From Betaproteobacteria bacterium (lineage in GTDB: Bacteria > Pseudomonadota > Gammaproteobacteria > Burkholderiales > SG8-41): a DNA stretch of 41,976 nt. The translations under genes and the position numbers were made by a program. This document shows, piece after piece, positions 31,688 through 40,597 of the stretch (position 1 is the stretch's first letter; each line of letters starts with the position of its first letter). A model generated the notes under the pieces. That model had not been told where the DNA came from. It worked only from the letters and a program-made list of their open reading frames with translations, and ran no database searches. The DNA is taken from positions 1 to 41,976 of the forward strand of contig CANIID010000009.1 of NCBI GenBank assembly GCA_947467315.1, in the 5' to 3' direction.

Positions 31688-32917
31688 CTAACGTAAGTTC
31701 GCGGCTTTTTCGCGTTCGCGCCCGCCAATGCCGATGCGCCGCGCCATAATCACGCGCTGGATGTCGGTGGTGGCGCCCGGATGCAATGCGGTGATGGCGT
31801 CGCGCTGGAAATATTCGATATTGCCCTTCAACGGCGCCCAGCGTTTGTCTTTGGTCAGCACCAGCGGCCCGGCAATGCGCAGCATTTTTTCCGCGATGTC
31901 GAGGCCCGACAGTTTGCGCCGCAGGCTGTATTGCGAGCCTTCGTAGGTGCGCGGTTGATTGGTATGCGCGAGCCAATGATTGCGCAGGGCAAACAGGCGC
32001 GTGATTTCGGCTTCGATGTAAAGATCAACCAGTTCCGCGCGCGCGTCCGGGTCGTCGGCGATAGCCCAACCCTCATGGCGTTCCTTGCACAGATTGATGA
32101 AATCGTAAATCACGCGGCGGTCGGCGAGGCGCCCCATGCCGCCATGTTCGACTTCGAGATGGGTGGTGGCGACTTTCCAGCCGTTGTTCTCGCCGCCGAC
32201 GAGGTGATCGGCCGGCACGCGCACGTTGTCGAAGAACACCGCGTTTTTTACGCCGGAGCCGCTGCCGCCTTCGCCGCCGGTGGCGAGCAAATCCATCGGC
32301 GTGACGGTGATGCCGGGCAGGTTCATCGGGATCATCAGCCACGACAGATTTTTGTGGCGCTCGCCTTTGGGATCGGTGACCAGAATCGTCCACGAGTAAT
32401 CCGCGCCGTGTGAACTGCCGACGAACATTTTTTGGCCGTTGACCACATACACATCGCCATCGCGGATCGCCGTCGATTTAATACCGGCAAGATCGGAGCC
32501 CGCGCCCGGTTCGGTGAGCAACTGCCAGGTGCGCACTTCACCGCGGCAGATCGGCGGCAGAAAACGCTTTTTGTGTTCGGGTGTGCCCCACACCAAAATC
32601 GTCGGCGCGGACATACGACCGCCGGCGTCGTAGTACGGCGGCAATCCCAATTCGAGCTTCGACATTTCTTCAGCAAGGATGGCGACGTTATCCGTTGATA
32701 GCTCGCCGCCGCCGTACTCCTTGGGCATCGACGGATACAGCCAGCCTTGTTTGCCCAGCGCGCGGCCGAGGTCGCGGCGTAGCTGGTACTGCTCGTAGCT
32801 CATGTCGCACGGGTCGACCGAGTGTTCGAGATTCGGCGGGATGTTTTTTTCAAAAAACGCCCGCACCTCGGCGCGAAAGGCGCTCTGTTCGGCGGAGTCT
32901 TCAATGGCGAAATTCAT
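31688..32917 (-). CDS. Acyl-CoA dehydrogenase (probable partner of the downstream subunit)
   Basis: 409 aa. Features: KQGWLYPSMPKEYGGGELS, LLTEPGAGSDLAGIKSTA, VYVVNGQKMFVGSSHGADY and a C-terminal ALHPGATTDIQRVIMARRIG, the variant found in alpha subunits of heteromeric dehydrogenases, where the usual YEGT is replaced. It is transcribed 11 nt before its partner. Substrates of paired enzymes are often large (steroid or terpenoid CoA esters), but that cannot be read from this sequence. Confidence 0.9.
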   Translation of the reverse strand: MNFAIEDSAEQSAFRAEVRAFFEKNIPPNLEHSVDPCDMSYEQYQLRRDLGRALGKQGWLYPSMPKEYGGGELSTDNVAILAEEMSKLELGLPPYYDAGGRMSAPTILVWGTPEHKKRFLPPICRGEVRTWQLLTEPGAGSDLAGIKSTAIRDGDVYVVNGQKMFVGSSHGADYSWTILVTDPKGERHKNLSWLMIPMNLPGITVTPMDLLATGGEGGSGSGVKNAVFFDNVRVPADHLVGGENNGWKVATTHLEVEHGGMGRLADRRVIYDFINLCKERHEGWAIADDPDARAELVDLYIEAEITRLFALRNHWLAHTNQPRTYEGSQYSLRRKLSGLDIAEKMLRIAGPLVLTKDKRWAPLKGNIEYFQRDAITALHPGATTDIQRVIMARRIGIGGREREKAANLR

Positions 32918-32945
32918 AAAATGCGTTCCTCGCTTTGACAGGCGG

Positions 32946-33920
32946 CTATTCGGTCGGAATTTTCGCGTCGCGTATTATTTTCGCAAAGCGCTCATGTTCC
33001 GATTTCCAGAACTTGGCGAAATCTTCCTGCGTCTTGCTGGTGACGATGCTGACACCGCTGTCGGCCATGCGCTTCATCACTTCGGGGTGCGTCATGGTTT
33101 CATGCCCGACAGCGAAGAGTTTTTTCACCACCGTGCCCGGCGTGCCTTTGGGCACGTAGATGCCTTGCCAGGAGCCGACCACCATATCCAGCCCCTGCTC
33201 GCGCATCGTAGGCACATCGGGCAGGGCGGGGATGCGCTCCGGTGACACCGCCGCCAGCATGCGCACGCGGCCGCTTTTCACATAGGTCACGGCGGACGAA
33301 AACGTCACGAACATGGCTTGCACTTCATTGCCGAGCAAGCCGATCATCGCAGGCCCCGCGCCGCCTTTATAGGCGACTTGCTGTGCCTGTGTACCGGTGG
33401 CCATCATGAACATCAGCATTTCGAGATTGTTCGCGCTGCTGGGCGCCGGCGATCCGTAATTTAATTTGCCGGGATTGGCCTTGAGATAGGCGATGAATTC
33501 CTTGACGGTTTTAACCGGCAGCGTGGGATGGGTGACCAGACAGCCCGACACATCCACTACTTGCGTGACCGGCATCAGATCAGCCAGCGGCTTCACCGGA
33601 AACTTGGTGTAGATGTTGGCATTGATCGCCATGGTGCCGACGTTGCCGAGCAAAAATGTATAGCCGTCGGCGTTCGATTTGGCCGCGACTTCGACGCCGA
33701 TATTGCCGGAGGCGCCCGCGCGGTTGTCGACGACGACTTGTTGCTTGAGCAGCTCGGTCATGCGCGGCTGCAGCACGCGGGCGACAAAATCGGATGCGCC
33801 GCCGGGGGCGAAAGGCACCACCATACGCAGGGTGCGGTTGGGGTAGTCCTGCGCCGCCGCGGGACCGCAGACGCCTAGGAGTGTTAATGTAAGTATTTGT
33901 TTATAAACACTATTTTTCAT
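32946..33920 (-). CDS. Bug-family periplasmic solute-binding protein
   Basis: 324 aa. Signal peptide of about 23 residues (MKNSVYKQILTLTLLGVCGP, ending AAAQ), then the TctC signature DYPNRTLRMVVPFAPGGASD. Family marks VDNRAGASGNIGVEVAAKS and NADGYTFLLGNVGT follow. It is first-but-two in the leftward set with acyl-CoA dehydrogenases, 28 bp before them. Copy h of the 21-bp element forms codons 4-10 of the signal peptide, which is odd; the start codon might have been captured by the element. Confidence 0.93.
   Translation of the reverse strand: MKNSVYKQILTLTLLGVCGPAAAQDYPNRTLRMVVPFAPGGASDFVARVLQPRMTELLKQQVVVDNRAGASGNIGVEVAAKSNADGYTFLLGNVGTMAINANIYTKFPVKPLADLMPVTQVVDVSGCLVTHPTLPVKTVKEFIAYLKANPGKLNYGSPAPSSANNLEMLMFMMATGTQAQQVAYKGGAGPAMIGLLGNEVQAMFVTFSSAVTYVKSGRVRMLAAVSPERIPALPDVPTMREQGLDMVVGSWQGIYVPKGTPGTVVKKLFAVGHETMTHPEVMKRMADSGVSIVTSKTQEDFAKFWKSEHERFAKIIRDAKIPTE
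33889..33909 (-). repeat. 21-bp intergenic element, copy h (inside a coding start)
   Basis: The only copy within a gene: it encodes part of a Bug signal peptide n-region. Extended similarity to copy e (33890-33914, 25 bp with one difference). Confidence 0.75.
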
Positions 33921-33958
33921 AACAATGCCCCTCGCAGTGTGATTGCCGCGGCGCGAAT

Positions 33959-35074
33959 TTACGCCAATTGTTTTTCGTCGTCCGGCGTAATCGGCAGCTT
34001 CACCGGGCGCTTTAATTTCGCCGACAGATCAATGGCCTTGGTCAGCATCAGGCGATTATGGCCCTCGCGCGCGGTGGCGTGTTGCGTAGTTACGCCGAGC
34101 GACACGCGGTTTAGCCACGAATTGGTTTCTTCGCGCATGGGGCCGCGCAGTTCGCCGAGCGCCATGTCGCCCACCGGGTAGCTGGTGAGGAAATCGACGT
34201 GGCGGCGCTTATCGGGCGCGTAGCCTTCGGCCTGTATCAGATTGGTGGCGAGCACCATGTCGCGATGCGTGTCGTCGATGGTGAGTACGCCTTCGGTGCC
34301 GACCGCGCCGACTTCCAGCGAATACACCGCGCCGGGCCACACTTCCGGCAGCGCCCACGAAATCACGCCGTGATAGATCGCGCCGTCGTCGAAAACTATC
34401 GTGTAGCCGGTGCCGTCTACGCCTTGCCACGTGGGGCCGAGCGCTTTGTTCACCGAGCGCGCGTAAACCTCCACCGGGTTTTTCGCTTCCATCAGCCACA
34501 TCACGATGTCCAGCGCATGCGTGCCGGAAATTACCATCGGTGTGACTTCGGAACGGTTATCGCTGCGCTTGTAGTTGTCGATGGCGACCAGACGGTTCAT
34601 GAACGCGCGCGAGGTCACCATGGTCACTTCGCCGAGTGCGCCGGACTGCACTTTCTCTTTCGCCACCAGCCAGCGGCGGCGAAAGCGCTGTGTGTAGCCG
34701 ATGACGGCATCGACGCCGGATTTTTCAATCGCCGCCAGCGTCTGCGCCGATTCGGCCAAGTCGGTGGCCAGCGGTTTTTCAATCAGCAGCGGTAAGTTGC
34801 GTTCAGCGGCGTAGATCACCGGATCGACGTGCAGATGCTCGTCGGTGCAGACGATTACCGCGTTGACTTCGGGGCGCGATAGCAGGGTTTTGTAATCCGT
34901 GGTGACGAAATCGGCGTTGCACTTGTGGCCGACGATTTCGCCGCGTTCCGGCATTTTTTCGGCGATGCCAATCCAGCCGACGGAAGGATGGCGTGCCGCG
35001 AGTTCACCGCGTATGAGACCAACGCGGCCGGCGCCGATGATGGCGAGACCGATTTTTTTGGGATTTTTTATCAT
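33959..35074 (-). CDS. Gfo/Idh/MocA-family oxidoreductase
   Basis: 371 aa from ATG 35074; the frame is open 15 codons upstream but those lack similarity. Rossmann start KIGLAIIGAGRVGLIRGEL; AVIVCTDEHLHVDPV; then LPLLIEKPLATDLAES with the EKP lysine; the C-terminal domain has MVISGTHALDIVMWLM (GxxHxxD). It resembles myo-inositol or sugar dehydrogenases. It forms a pair with the next gene, a different paralogue, upstream of a Bug protein gene. Substrate unknown. Confidence 0.91.
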   Translation of the reverse strand: MIKNPKKIGLAIIGAGRVGLIRGELAARHPSVGWIGIAEKMPERGEIVGHKCNADFVTTDYKTLLSRPEVNAVIVCTDEHLHVDPVIYAAERNLPLLIEKPLATDLAESAQTLAAIEKSGVDAVIGYTQRFRRRWLVAKEKVQSGALGEVTMVTSRAFMNRLVAIDNYKRSDNRSEVTPMVISGTHALDIVMWLMEAKNPVEVYARSVNKALGPTWQGVDGTGYTIVFDDGAIYHGVISWALPEVWPGAVYSLEVGAVGTEGVLTIDDTHRDMVLATNLIQAEGYAPDKRRHVDFLTSYPVGDMALGELRGPMREETNSWLNRVSLGVTTQHATAREGHNRLMLTKAIDLSAKLKRPVKLPITPDDEKQLA

Positions 35075-35111
35075 TGTGTTCAATCTGGATGGGTGATGAT
35101 TATTTACCAAT

Positions 35112-35143
35112 CCCGACATTCGCGCCTACGCGGGAATGTCGGG
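35112..35143. repeat. Palindromic intergenic repeat (CCCGACATTC...GAATGTCGGG)
   Basis: Ten-bp perfect outer arms (35112-35121, 35134-35143) with a GCG..CGC inner part. It fills the 83-bp gap between two Gfo/Idh/MocA genes and belongs to the same family as the repeats at 2835 and 21213. Confidence 0.75.
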
Positions 35144-35157
35144 GAAGGGTTTTCTTT

Positions 35158-36225
35158 CTACCGAGTCGTTGCAGTCGCCGTCCGCGATTCCGGCAGCGGC
35201 AGATTCACCGGTTCATGCCGTTCTGCCGACAGATCCGCCGCGATATACACCTCCATCACGTCGCGCGCTTCTTCGCCGGTGACCAGCACCGGCCGATCAC
35301 AGGCGACGGCTTCGAGAAAATGCACGGTCTCGGCGGCCATCGGGCCGGCGTAGGTGTGCTCGACGGGTTCGCCGGGCATGGTGGACATAGGATGCACGAT
35401 GCCGCTCTTCATTGTTGTGAGCTGCGTGTCGCGATGGGTGTCGTCGATAATCAACGCACCTTCGGTGCCGATCATTTCGATCCAGGTCATCGAGAAATTC
35501 GGGTAGGCAGGCGGCAAGCTCCAGCCCGCGCACACCACGCACGACACGCCGTTATCGAAGGTTACTGTGATGTATTGCGTGTCGGGGATATCCGCACCGG
35601 TGGATTCGCGCATCGCGCCGTAGTTCACCGTGGAATACACGCGGATCGGTTTCGCCGGCTGTAAACACCACATGACGAAATCCAGGTCGTGGGTAGCTTC
35701 CATGGCGGCGGGAGAGAGCTTCGAGCGGCCGATAATCTTTTTACCCAGGCCGCGACCAATGTGGCGGCTCACCAGCGCGCTCACCGGTTTGCCCAGCGTG
35801 CCGTCGCGCAGTGCCTGCTTCACATAGGCGAACTTCGGATTAAAGCGCTGCGAATAGCCGATGCTGAATTTCAGATTATTCTTTTTAGCCAGGTGATTCA
35901 GTTCGTCCGCTTCATGCAGTTCCAGAGCGATGGGCTTTTCCAGAAACACGTGCTTGCCGGACGTCAGGCATTCTCGCGCCATCGGGTAGTGCAGCAGTTC
36001 CGGTGTGGCTGATATAAACACCGCATCAATATCGTCGCGCTTGATCAGTTCTTTGTAGTCGGCGGTTGCGGTCTTGGCGTTGGTTTTTGCGGCGATTTCT
36101 GCCAAGCGCTCGGGGCGCGTTTCGACCACGTGCAAATCCTTCACCAACGGATTCATGGCGCAGGTTTCCGCGCGGATACCGCCGCACCAGCCGGTGCCGA
36201 TAATGCCTACGTTGATTTGTTTCAC
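35158..36225 (-). CDS. Gfo/Idh/MocA-family oxidoreductase
   Basis: 355 aa. Rossmann start INVGIIGTGWCGGIRAETC; AVFISATPELLHYPMA; then HVFLEKPIALELHEAD with the EKP lysine; the C-terminal domain has MEATHDLDFVMWC (xxHDxD). It likely oxidises a cyclic polyol or sugar with NAD. It is the first gene of the leftward set, whose promoter should lie in the 235-bp gap to glycerol kinase. Confidence 0.92.
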   Translation of the reverse strand: MKQINVGIIGTGWCGGIRAETCAMNPLVKDLHVVETRPERLAEIAAKTNAKTATADYKELIKRDDIDAVFISATPELLHYPMARECLTSGKHVFLEKPIALELHEADELNHLAKKNNLKFSIGYSQRFNPKFAYVKQALRDGTLGKPVSALVSRHIGRGLGKKIIGRSKLSPAAMEATHDLDFVMWCLQPAKPIRVYSTVNYGAMRESTGADIPDTQYITVTFDNGVSCVVCAGWSLPPAYPNFSMTWIEMIGTEGALIIDDTHRDTQLTTMKSGIVHPMSTMPGEPVEHTYAGPMAAETVHFLEAVACDRPVLVTGEEARDVMEVYIAADLSAERHEPVNLPLPESRTATATTR

Positions 36226-36288
36226 TGAAAGAATCCTTGATGGGAGGCAAATGAAGGCGCGTATTCTAGCTTATTGAAGGTCAAGGGC

Positions 36289-36436
36289 TTTTAACCATAG
36301 ATGAACGCAGATAGGCGCAGATGGGTTCAAAAACGTAAAATAGTGTTATTTAAAAATACCAATAAAAACAAATGGTTACGTATTTTTTGATTTTGACTTT
36401 CATCTGTGTTTATCTGCGTTCATCTGTGGTTAAAAT
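36289..36436. repeat. Long inverted repeat (TTTTAACCA.AGATGAACGCAGAT arms)
   Basis: Arms of about 35 bp (36289-36323, 36401-36436) match inverted at most positions; same family as 21168-21336. The spacer holds copy i of the 21-bp element and a second stretch related to the flank of copies e and h (AATAGTGTT at about 36339). Confidence 0.85.
36359..36379 (+). repeat. 21-bp intergenic element, copy i
   Basis: Lies inside the loop of the long inverted repeat, between divergent genes. Confidence 0.72.
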
Positions 36437-36460
36437 GGTTTTTGATTTCGTTCGCTACCC

Positions 36461-37939
36461 ATGACTTTCATTCTCGCATTGGACCAAGGCACCACCAGCT
36501 CGCGCGCCATCGTGTTCGATCACGCGGGCGCGGTGCGTGCGTCGGCGCAGCGCGAATTCAAGCAGATATTTCCGCATCCCGGCTGGGTCGAACATGATCC
36601 GAACGAAATCTGGGAGTCGCAGCTTGCCGTCGCGCGCGAAGCGTTGGCGAATGCAAAATTAACCGCGCGCGACATCGCGGCTATCGGCATCACCAACCAG
36701 CGCGAAACCACGGTGGTGTGGGATCGCGCTACCGGCACGCCGATACACAACGCCATAGTATGGCAGGATCGGCGTACGGCGGATCACTGCGAGGTGTTGA
36801 AAGCCGAGGGCCACGGCGCGGACATTGCATACCGCACTGGGCTGGTACTGGATGCGTATTTTTCTGCGACCAAGATACGTTGGCTGCTCGACAACGTGGC
36901 TGGCGCGCGCAAGCTCGCCAGCGCGGGCCGTCTGGCGTTCGGCACCATCGATACCTGGCTCTTGTGGAATCTCACCGGCGGCGCGGTGCACGCCACCGAC
37001 ACCTCTAACGCCTCGCGCACGATGCTCTACAACTTGCACGCCGGGGCATGGGACGACGTGCTGGTGGAGCGCTTTGACGTGTTGCATAACCTGCTGCCCA
37101 CGGTGTTGCGTTCCAACCAGATCGCTGGCGAAACCGGGCGCGGTGTGTTTGACGCGCCGATAACCATCTCCGGCATCGCGGGCGATCAGCAGGCCGCATT
37201 ATTTGGCCAGCGTTGCGTCACGCCGGGGCTAGTCAAAAACACCTACGGCACCGGCTGCTTTATGCTGATGCACACGGGCGAACGCAACATTCAGTCGCAG
37301 CATCAACTACTGACGACTTGCGCCGCGCAGCATAGCGCGTCGCGCGAATATGCGCTCGAAGGCAGCGTGTTTATCGGAGGGGCAGTGGTGCAATGGCTGC
37401 GCGATGGGCTGGGGATTATTCAATCCGCGGCCGACGTCGAAGCGCTTGCCGGCAGCGTCGCCGACAACGGCGGCGTTTACTTCGTGCCTGCGTTCGCGGG
37501 GCTGGGTAGCCCGCATTGGGACCCGTACGCGCGCGGCACGATCAGCGGCTTAACAAGAGGTAGCGCGGCGGCACATATTGCGCGCGCGGCGCTGGAAAGC
37601 ATCGCCTTCCAGAGCGCCGATGTGCTGGATGCTATGCAAGCGGATTCGGGTATTACCCTCACCGAGTTGCGCGTCGATGGCGGCGCCGCGCGCAACGATT
37701 TTCTGATGCAGTTCCAGGCGGATATTCTCGGTGTTCCGGTGGTGCGTCCGCGCGTGACCGAAACTACGGCGCTAGGCGCGGCCTACTTGGCGGGGTTAGC
37801 GGTCGGCTATTGGAAAAGTGCGGAGGCAATCGATGCGCAGTGGCAGGTGGAGCGGCGCTTTGAGCCGGACATGGCATCCGCGCAGGTGCAGACGTTGCGA
37901 GCGGGATGGAACAAAGCGATTGCTCGTGCCCGGCTTTAA
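36461..37939 (+). CDS. glpK: Glycerol kinase
   Basis: 492 aa, close to the usual 500. FGGY-kinase fold: [21 protein letters not shown] phosphate-binding start, [79 protein letters not shown] and [20 protein letters not shown]. It phosphorylates glycerol to sn-glycerol-3-phosphate in the cytoplasm. No glpF, glpD or glpR gene is nearby, so it stands alone. A hairpin follows its stop. Confidence 0.96.
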   Translation: MTFILALDQGTTSSRAIVFDHAGAVRASAQREFKQIFPHPGWVEHDPNEIWESQLAVAREALANAKLTARDIAAIGITNQRETTVVWDRATGTPIHNAIVWQDRRTADHCEVLKAEGHGADIAYRTGLVLDAYFSATKIRWLLDNVAGARKLASAGRLAFGTIDTWLLWNLTGGAVHATDTSNASRTMLYNLHAGAWDDVLVERFDVLHNLLPTVLRSNQIAGETGRGVFDAPITISGIAGDQQAALFGQRCVTPGLVKNTYGTGCFMLMHTGERNIQSQHQLLTTCAAQHSASREYALEGSVFIGGAVVQWLRDGLGIIQSAADVEALAGSVADNGGVYFVPAFAGLGSPHWDPYARGTISGLTRGSAAAHIARAALESIAFQSADVLDAMQADSGITLTELRVDGGAARNDFLMQFQADILGVPVVRPRVTETTALGAAYLAGLAVGYWKSAEAIDAQWQVERRFEPDMASAQVQTLRAGWNKAIARARL

Positions 37940-37945
37940 ATTGAT

Positions 37946-37966
37946 CACCGCGCGATGATCGCGGTG
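37946..37966 (+). terminator. Hairpin after glycerol kinase
   Basis: 7-bp stem CACCGCG/CGCGGTG with a 7-nt loop, 6 bp after the stop. No T-run follows, so it is a weak candidate for an intrinsic terminator. Confidence 0.4.
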
Positions 37967-38060
37967 TTCGTGCCGCGAATGCGCGGGGCGTGATAGCATT
38001 TCACTGCGCAATAAATTCCCAGCTTTTGTTTCGCTCGATTCCGGGCTTCCTGAGCATCGC

Positions 38061-38237
38061 ATGCCGTTTCATCGTTTTGAAAATCGTGAATTTAACGTTC
38101 TGACGCCGGGCGGCGTGGCGCAGACCTTGCGTGGCACGCCGACTCTCGAAGCGACATTCATGGGCTTGTCGGCGGCGGAACGCGAGCGGTCACGGCTGTA
38201 CAGCAGTGCTCAGCAGGGCATAATATTATCGTTTTAA
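38061..38237 (+). CDS. Small hypothetical ORF (58 aa)
   Basis: ATG 38061 to TAA 38235-38237, reading MPFHRFENREFNVLTPGG and on through AERERSRLYSSAQQ. I do not recognise it. It is charged, without a signal peptide or membrane segment, and its composition looks protein-like. Its last codons run into copy j of the 21-bp element, which supplies the stop codon, so it may be the 5' remnant of a longer gene cut off at that point. It starts within a 311-bp gap after glycerol kinase; no ribosome site is evident. Confidence 0.4.
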   Translation: MPFHRFENREFNVLTPGGVAQTLRGTPTLEATFMGLSAAERERSRLYSSAQQGIILSF

Positions 38238-38250
38238 AACAATTGCTTAT
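38230..38250 (+). repeat. 21-bp intergenic element, copy j
   Basis: Abuts the ATG of the dehydrogenase at 38251, occupying the place of its ribosome site, and supplies the stop of the small ORF before it. Confidence 0.72.
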
Positions 38251-39189
38251 ATGAAAAAACCAATAATGGTGGGGCAGGTAGGTCTGGGCATCATGGGCGG
38301 CGCATTTGCCAAACATCTGCTGGCGGCGAAGTTTGGCGTGATCGGTTTTGATCCGGATAAAAAGGCGCGCGAGGCGCTAATCAAGCGTGGCGGTGACGCG
38401 GCGGCTTCGGGGGCCGTGGTGGCGCGCGAGTGCAGTGTGATCATCACCTCGCTGCCGAGCATCAAGGCCATGGAGGCGGCGTTTTTCGGCAAGGACGGCA
38501 TCGCCGCCGGCGCGCCGGATAACGCAAGTAAGGGGTGCATCGTAATCGAAGCGAGCACGATGCCCATCGAAGTGAAGCAGGATATCCGCGATCGTTGCAA
38601 GGCGCATGGCATCACGGTGCTCGATTGTCCGATCAGCGGCACTGGCGCGCAGGCGGCGGCGAAAGACATTTCGGTGTATGCCAGTGGTGACGCGGCGGCG
38701 GTGAAGCGCTGCGCCGCGATCTTTAAGGGCTTCGCGCGCAGCATGCATTACTGCGGTGAATTTGGTAACGGTTCCAAATTAAAGTTCATCGCCAATTTGC
38801 TGGTGACGATCCACAATCTGTCGGCCGCTGAAGCGATGGTGATGGGGCTGAAATCCGGCCTCGATTTGAATCTGGTGTACAAGGTCATCAAGGATGGCGC
38901 GGGCACTTCTCGCATGTTTGAAGTGCGCGGCCCGATGATGATTAAAAACGATTACCGCGCGGCCACCATGAAGTGTGAGGTCTACCAGAAGGATATTGAT
39001 ATCATTGGTGACTTCGCCGCCAGCTTGAATATTCCCGTGCCGCTGTTCGAGGCGAGCAAGGCGTATTATTCGGCTGCGCTGTCTCAGGGGTTTGCCAAGG
39101 AAGACACCGGAGCCGTATGCGCGGTGCTGGAACGGATGGCGGGTAGTCCACGGAACAAGCAGTCAACTCACAAACGGAAAGCAAAGTAA
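38251..39189 (+). CDS. NAD(P)-dependent beta-hydroxyacid dehydrogenase (3-hydroxyisobutyrate dehydrogenase-like)
   Basis: 312 aa. Rossmann loop GQVGLGIMGGAFAKHLLAA; substrate loop LDCPISGTGAQA; the catalytic Lys in GNGSKLKFIANLL; ends with a basic tail (NKQSTHKRKAK). It oxidises a 3-hydroxy acid with NAD(P). It is followed after 2 bp by an LVIVD-repeat gene, so they are probably cotranscribed. The first ATG has no ribosome site; ATG 38266 is a possible alternative start. Confidence 0.9.
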   Translation: MKKPIMVGQVGLGIMGGAFAKHLLAAKFGVIGFDPDKKAREALIKRGGDAAASGAVVARECSVIITSLPSIKAMEAAFFGKDGIAAGAPDNASKGCIVIEASTMPIEVKQDIRDRCKAHGITVLDCPISGTGAQAAAKDISVYASGDAAAVKRCAAIFKGFARSMHYCGEFGNGSKLKFIANLLVTIHNLSAAEAMVMGLKSGLDLNLVYKVIKDGAGTSRMFEVRGPMMIKNDYRAATMKCEVYQKDIDIIGDFAASLNIPVPLFEASKAYYSAALSQGFAKEDTGAVCAVLERMAGSPRNKQSTHKRKAK

Positions 39190-39191
39190 TC

Positions 39192-40442
39192 ATGAGCGAA
39201 ACAAAATCGATGGCCCCCGGCAGCCAGGCGTCACAAACCCTGGCTTTCAACATGAAGCTTTTGGCCCAGCACGAGATGGAAGGTTTCGGCGGCATGGGCG
39301 AGGGCATCAATATGCAGATCGCCAAGGATGGCCGGCGCATCATCTGGATGGCGCACGAATCCGCGCCCAAAAATTTCACCGCGCTGGATGTGAGCGATCC
39401 GCGCAAACCCAAGTTTGTGGTGCAAACCGATTTGCCGCATAGCAATGTGCGCTCGAATTCACTGGACGTGGTGGGCAACACCATGGTGGTGGCGTATCAA
39501 ACCAAGGGCTTCAATGACAAGCCGGCAGGCATCGATATATTCGATATCAGCGTGCCGGAAAAACCCCAGCTGATTTCGCACTTTGATTGTTCGGGAAAAT
39601 TCTCGCGCGGCGTGCATGCGGTATGGTTCGACGACGGCGAATACGTGCATATGGCCAGCGGCGCGCCGGATTTCGAGCCGACCAACGACAAGGACGATCA
39701 GTTCTATCGCATTATCGACGTGCGCAATCCGTCCAAGCCGGTTGAGGCTGGCCGTTGGTGGATGCCGGGCACGCGCAAGGGTGACAAGGAAGCACCGCCG
39801 CCGCGTCTGAAAATCGATGGCGGGTATCGCGCGCACAACACGAATGTGTATGCCAAGCAGCGCCCGGATCGCGCGTACGTCGGCTACATCGACGGCGGCG
39901 GTTTCATTCTGGATATCAAGAACAAGGGTGATATCAAAGTGGTGTCGCGCTGGAAAAACGCGCCGCCGTTCAACGGCTTCGTGCATACCGTGATGCCGCT
40001 GTTCAGCAGCAACCTGCTGATCGCCACCGAAGAATGCGTGCGTGACAACTGCGCCGACTGGCCCAAGATGACATGGGTTATCAATAATGCGGACGAGACC
40101 AATCCGGTGCCGATTGCCACCGTGCCGCTGCCGTCGCCGGAAAGTTTTGGCAAGCGCGGCGGGCGCTTTGGCTCGCACAACTTGTGGGAAAACTATTCCG
40201 CCGACTGTGCGTGGAAATCCGACAAAATCATTCTCGCCACGTTTTTCAACGGCGGCCTGCGGGCCTATGATCTGTCGAATCCGTATCAGCCGCAGGAAGT
40301 GGCGTACTTCGTGCCGGGCACGCCCAAACTATCGCCCAAGGGCGCAGTGCAGATTAACGACGTGTATGTCGATGAGCGCGGCGTGGTGTACTGTCAGGAT
40401 CGGTTTACCGGCGGGTTGTATATTGTGGAGTGGACGCAATAA
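39192..40442 (+). CDS. LVIVD-repeat (beta-propeller-like) protein
   Basis: 416 aa. Repeated blades with the motif xxLDVSDPxKPxxV are seen at FTALDVSDPRKPKFV, IDIFDISVPEKPQLI, YRIIDVRNPSKPVEAG and RAYDLSNPYQPQEVAYF. A conserved HN/NCGD-type region lies between (GGYRAHNTNVYAK). No signal peptide, so cytoplasmic. Function unknown; such proteins often accompany dehydrogenase genes in Burkholderiales, as here. Confidence 0.88.
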   Translation: MSETKSMAPGSQASQTLAFNMKLLAQHEMEGFGGMGEGINMQIAKDGRRIIWMAHESAPKNFTALDVSDPRKPKFVVQTDLPHSNVRSNSLDVVGNTMVVAYQTKGFNDKPAGIDIFDISVPEKPQLISHFDCSGKFSRGVHAVWFDDGEYVHMASGAPDFEPTNDKDDQFYRIIDVRNPSKPVEAGRWWMPGTRKGDKEAPPPRLKIDGGYRAHNTNVYAKQRPDRAYVGYIDGGGFILDIKNKGDIKVVSRWKNAPPFNGFVHTVMPLFSSNLLIATEECVRDNCADWPKMTWVINNADETNPVPIATVPLPSPESFGKRGGRFGSHNLWENYSADCAWKSDKIILATFFNGGLRAYDLSNPYQPQEVAYFVPGTPKLSPKGAVQINDVYVDERGVVYCQDRFTGGLYIVEWTQ

Positions 40443-40484
40443 TTCATTCCTTCCCCTTCTGGGGAGGCAGAATCTACATTCCAT

Positions 40485-40564
40485 CCCCTTCAAGGGGAGG
40501 GCTAGGGTGGGGATGGGGTAGCGCAATGACCCCACCCCCATCCCAACCTTCCCCCTGAAGGGGA
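40485..40564. repeat. Inverted repeat (CCCCTT.AAGGGG plus GGGTGGGGATGGGGT arms)
   Basis: Arms 40485-40519 and 40529-40564 are imperfect inverted copies and fill most of the 155-bp gap before the GTPase gene. The right arm ends close to the GTPase gene, whose ribosome site lies in GGGAGAAG at about 40584. Related to the palindrome at 17210. Confidence 0.78.
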
Positions 40565-40597
40565 AGGAGTTCCTTTGGGAAGTGGGAGAAGCGAATC

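Larger units (their letters stand above)
36226..36460. promoter_or_regulatory. Divergent intergenic region between Gfo/Idh/MocA set and glycerol kinase
   Basis: 235 bp without a gene. It holds a long inverted repeat (36289-36323 with 36401-36436) and copy i of the 21-bp element in the loop. Promoters for both sides are expected; none is clear enough to assign. Confidence 0.5.

Noticed and set aside
31677-31976. N-terminal extension of the acyl-CoA dehydrogenase at 30564
   Set aside because: It is the shadow of the adjacent dehydrogenase gene; the real start MDLALNDTQQ is at 31676.
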